Positions 62,731 to 64,000 of a stretch of DNA of 64,000 nt are shown here, piece after piece. Position numbers and translations under genes: made by a program. The stretch is from Novosphingobium sp. PP1Y. GTDB lineage: Bacteria; Pseudomonadota; Alphaproteobacteria; Sphingomonadales; Sphingomonadaceae. Position 1 is the stretch's first letter. Each line of letters opens with the position of its first letter. Below the pieces are notes generated by a model. That model searched no databases. It worked only from the letters and a program-made list of their open reading frames with translations, and was not told the DNA's origin. The stretch is taken from positions 930,001-994,000 of the forward strand of contig NC_015583.1 of NCBI RefSeq assembly GCF_000253255.1. Direction: 5' to 3'.

Positions 62731-64000
62731 AGCTTCCTGCTGCTGTGCCAGACGAAGAAGACCAGCAGGCTGCTGGCCAGCAGTGCCTGCCCCACGGCCT
62801 GGATTCCTGCTCCCATCAGCCCGTAGCGGTGCAGCAGCCAGGGCAGCACAGGAAGGAACACGAGGCTGGAAAAAAGATTGGCGCTCATCGATCGGGCCGG
62901 GTGCCCCAGCGCGGAGATTGCCGAAGTGCAGGGCGGCCCGACGAGGGCGATCCCGCGCGCGGCAACCAGGACTACCATCAAGGTAGACGCCGCGGCAAAG
63001 GCCGGGCCCGCAAGCAGTCCGACGATGGCGGCAGGGAAGGCCGCGACGATCACCACGACCGGGAGCGCGGCGAGGAGGCTGATCCCGACCACTTTGGCGA
63101 GGGTTTGGCGTAGCGGCTTGCCGCCGCCGCCGCCTGCTACGATGTGAGCCAGCTCGGCGTAAGAAGTGTTGCCCAGGATCTGGGCGGGCTGTGCAATGAT
63201 GACAGTGGCGCGCTGGGCGACAGCGAAGAGGCCTGCAGAGGCGGGCCCCATGATCCAGCCGACGATCAGCGGCGCGATCCGGCCGGCCAGTTCGCTGAGT
63301 GTGACATCGGCATTGCTGGCGATCAGGAAGCGCCAGATCCCCGGGTTTTCCAGCGCGACTTCACCGGCCTGCGGGTTCCACAGGCTCGCCCCCAGGCGGC
63401 GCGCGGCGAACCAGAAACCCATCGCCCACAGGACCGCGAATTCGGCAAGGGCGGCCAGCAGCCAGACGACCAGGAACGACTTGATGCCCCATCCGAAGGC
63501 AATCACGATCAGGGCCCCGCCGAGGCGCACGATGGGCTGGACGAGGTTATGGAGCCCGATCAGGTCGAACCGCCCGATCAACTGGAGATAGCCTGAAGGG
63601 GTCGAACGGACCGAACCGAGCACTGCGAAGGAATAGACCTGTGCGAAAGCCATGGCCTTGGGTGGCCAGCCCAGATGCGGACCGACGAACTGCGCCAGTG
63701 CCATGGCAGAAACGATCGCAAGGGCACCGCCCGCAAGTTCCACCCCGGCGCCGAAGCGCAGCAGACGGCCGAGCCGGTGGTTGTCGCCTTCGCGATCGGC
63801 CTCTGCACCGTAGCGCACGATGGCCTGCCAAGAGGGGAATTCCACGATGCCGCAAACCGTGGTGACATAGGCATGAACGAGCACCAGCACCCCGTACTCG
63901 GTCGGTCCGAGGAAGCGCGTTGCCAGAACGAGGTAGATGAGGCTGATCAGGCCCGCCCCGGCCTTGCCCCCCACGACGAGTCCAAGCCCCTTGAAAATAC
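62727..64000 (-). CDS. Polysaccharide flippase (Wzx-like), N-terminus beyond window
   Basis: At least 424 residues of a multi-helix membrane protein of the MOP/polysaccharide-synthesis flippase superfamily. The typical first helix (GGKAGAGLISLIYLVLATRF) is present, followed by GPTEYGVLVLVHAYV. The frame stays open to the right edge, so the true start (a few residues more) is outside. It would flip a lipid-linked sugar unit across the inner membrane. Coupled with the GT4 gene. Confidence 0.88.
   Translation of the reverse strand, partial: IFKGLGLVVGGKAGAGLISLIYLVLATRFLGPTEYGVLVLVHAYVTTVCGIVEFPSWQAIVRYGAEADREGDNHRLGRLLRFGAGVELAGGALAIVSAMALAQFVGPHLGWPPKAMAFAQVYSFAVLGSVRSTPSGYLQLIGRFDLIGLHNLVQPIVRLGGALIVIAFGWGIKSFLVVWLLAALAEFAVLWAMGFWFAARRLGASLWNPQAGEVALENPGIWRFLIASNADVTLSELAGRIAPLIVGWIMGPASAGLFAVAQRATVIIAQPAQILGNTSYAELAHIVAGGGGGKPLRQTLAKVVGISLLAALPVVVIVAAFPAAIVGLLAGPAFAAASTLMVVLVAARGIALVGPPCTSAISALGHPARSMSANLFSSLVFLPVLPWLLHRYGLMGAGIQAVGQALLASSLLVFFVWHSSRKL

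Noticed and set aside
1..64000. CRISPR arrays, tRNA or rRNA genes
   Set aside because: No regularly spaced repeats, cloverleaf-like segments or rRNA-like sequence were noticed by reading; a dedicated scan was not possible.

Overview
The window looks like a chromosomal segment of a sphingomonad (Novosphingobium/Sphingobium-like alphaproteobacterium). The support is high GC, two TonB-dependent receptors beside catabolic genes, a Rieske oxygenase operon, archaic (Csu-type) pilus genes, an IF-1 with the alphaproteobacterial MAKEELLTMEG start, and an exopolysaccharide region at the right edge. Assignment rests on remembered family motifs; no searches were run. No rRNA, tRNA, CRISPR array or intact insertion sequence was recognised. 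The only mobile DNA seen is a decayed IS630 transposase at the left edge.

Layout. 1-541: IS630 remnant. 827-5072: LysR regulator, then a same-strand run of SDR, tautomerase, DUF3237, VOC and MFS genes, probably a small catabolic operon of unknown substrate. 5103-10895: TetR regulator divergent from an EmrA/EmrB/OprM-type tripartite pump and an aldo/keto reductase, with a striking paired inverted repeat in the promoter region. 11351-22063: TonB receptor divergent from a sulfoquinovosidase of the KERWY type, a LacI regulator, an aldo/keto reductase, an SsuD-like monooxygenase, glycerol-3-phosphate dehydrogenase and glycerol kinase. Together these read as an oxygenolytic sulfoquinovosyl-glycerol pathway: the glycoside is cut into sulfoquinovose and glycerol, the sulfonate is oxidised to sulfite plus 6-oxo-glucose, the latter is reduced to glucose, and the glycerol is phosphorylated and oxidised.

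22163-28430 holds housekeeping and small genes (DUF2270, CDP-alcohol transferase, IF-1, cold-shock protein, several small conserved-looking ORFs, a CDF-like transporter, a CPA1 antiporter with a TrkA-N domain), followed by an OmpA-like lipoprotein. 29373-34541 is a five-gene chaperone-usher pilus operon.

34552-51786 is the least explained region: an M61 peptidase, an Lrp/AsnC regulator divergent from an ornithine-cyclodeaminase-family protein and an exported amidohydrolase, an APC permease, three S10 serine carboxypeptidases, a cytoplasmic aminotransferase, a Tat-exported class V PLP enzyme and a 1015-residue TonB receptor. I infer an uptake and breakdown system for a peptide or modified amino-acid conjugate; the substrate is unknown. 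This is the best candidate for an undescribed system.

51916-60663 carries an extra cytidylate kinase, a DUF2520 protein, an acyltransferase, a Rieske/VOC/SDR operon with its TetR regulator, and a lactonase plus enoyl-CoA hydratase pair. 60771-64000 is the start of a polysaccharide region (GINT1-like propeller protein, GT4 glycosyltransferase, flippase cut by the window end).
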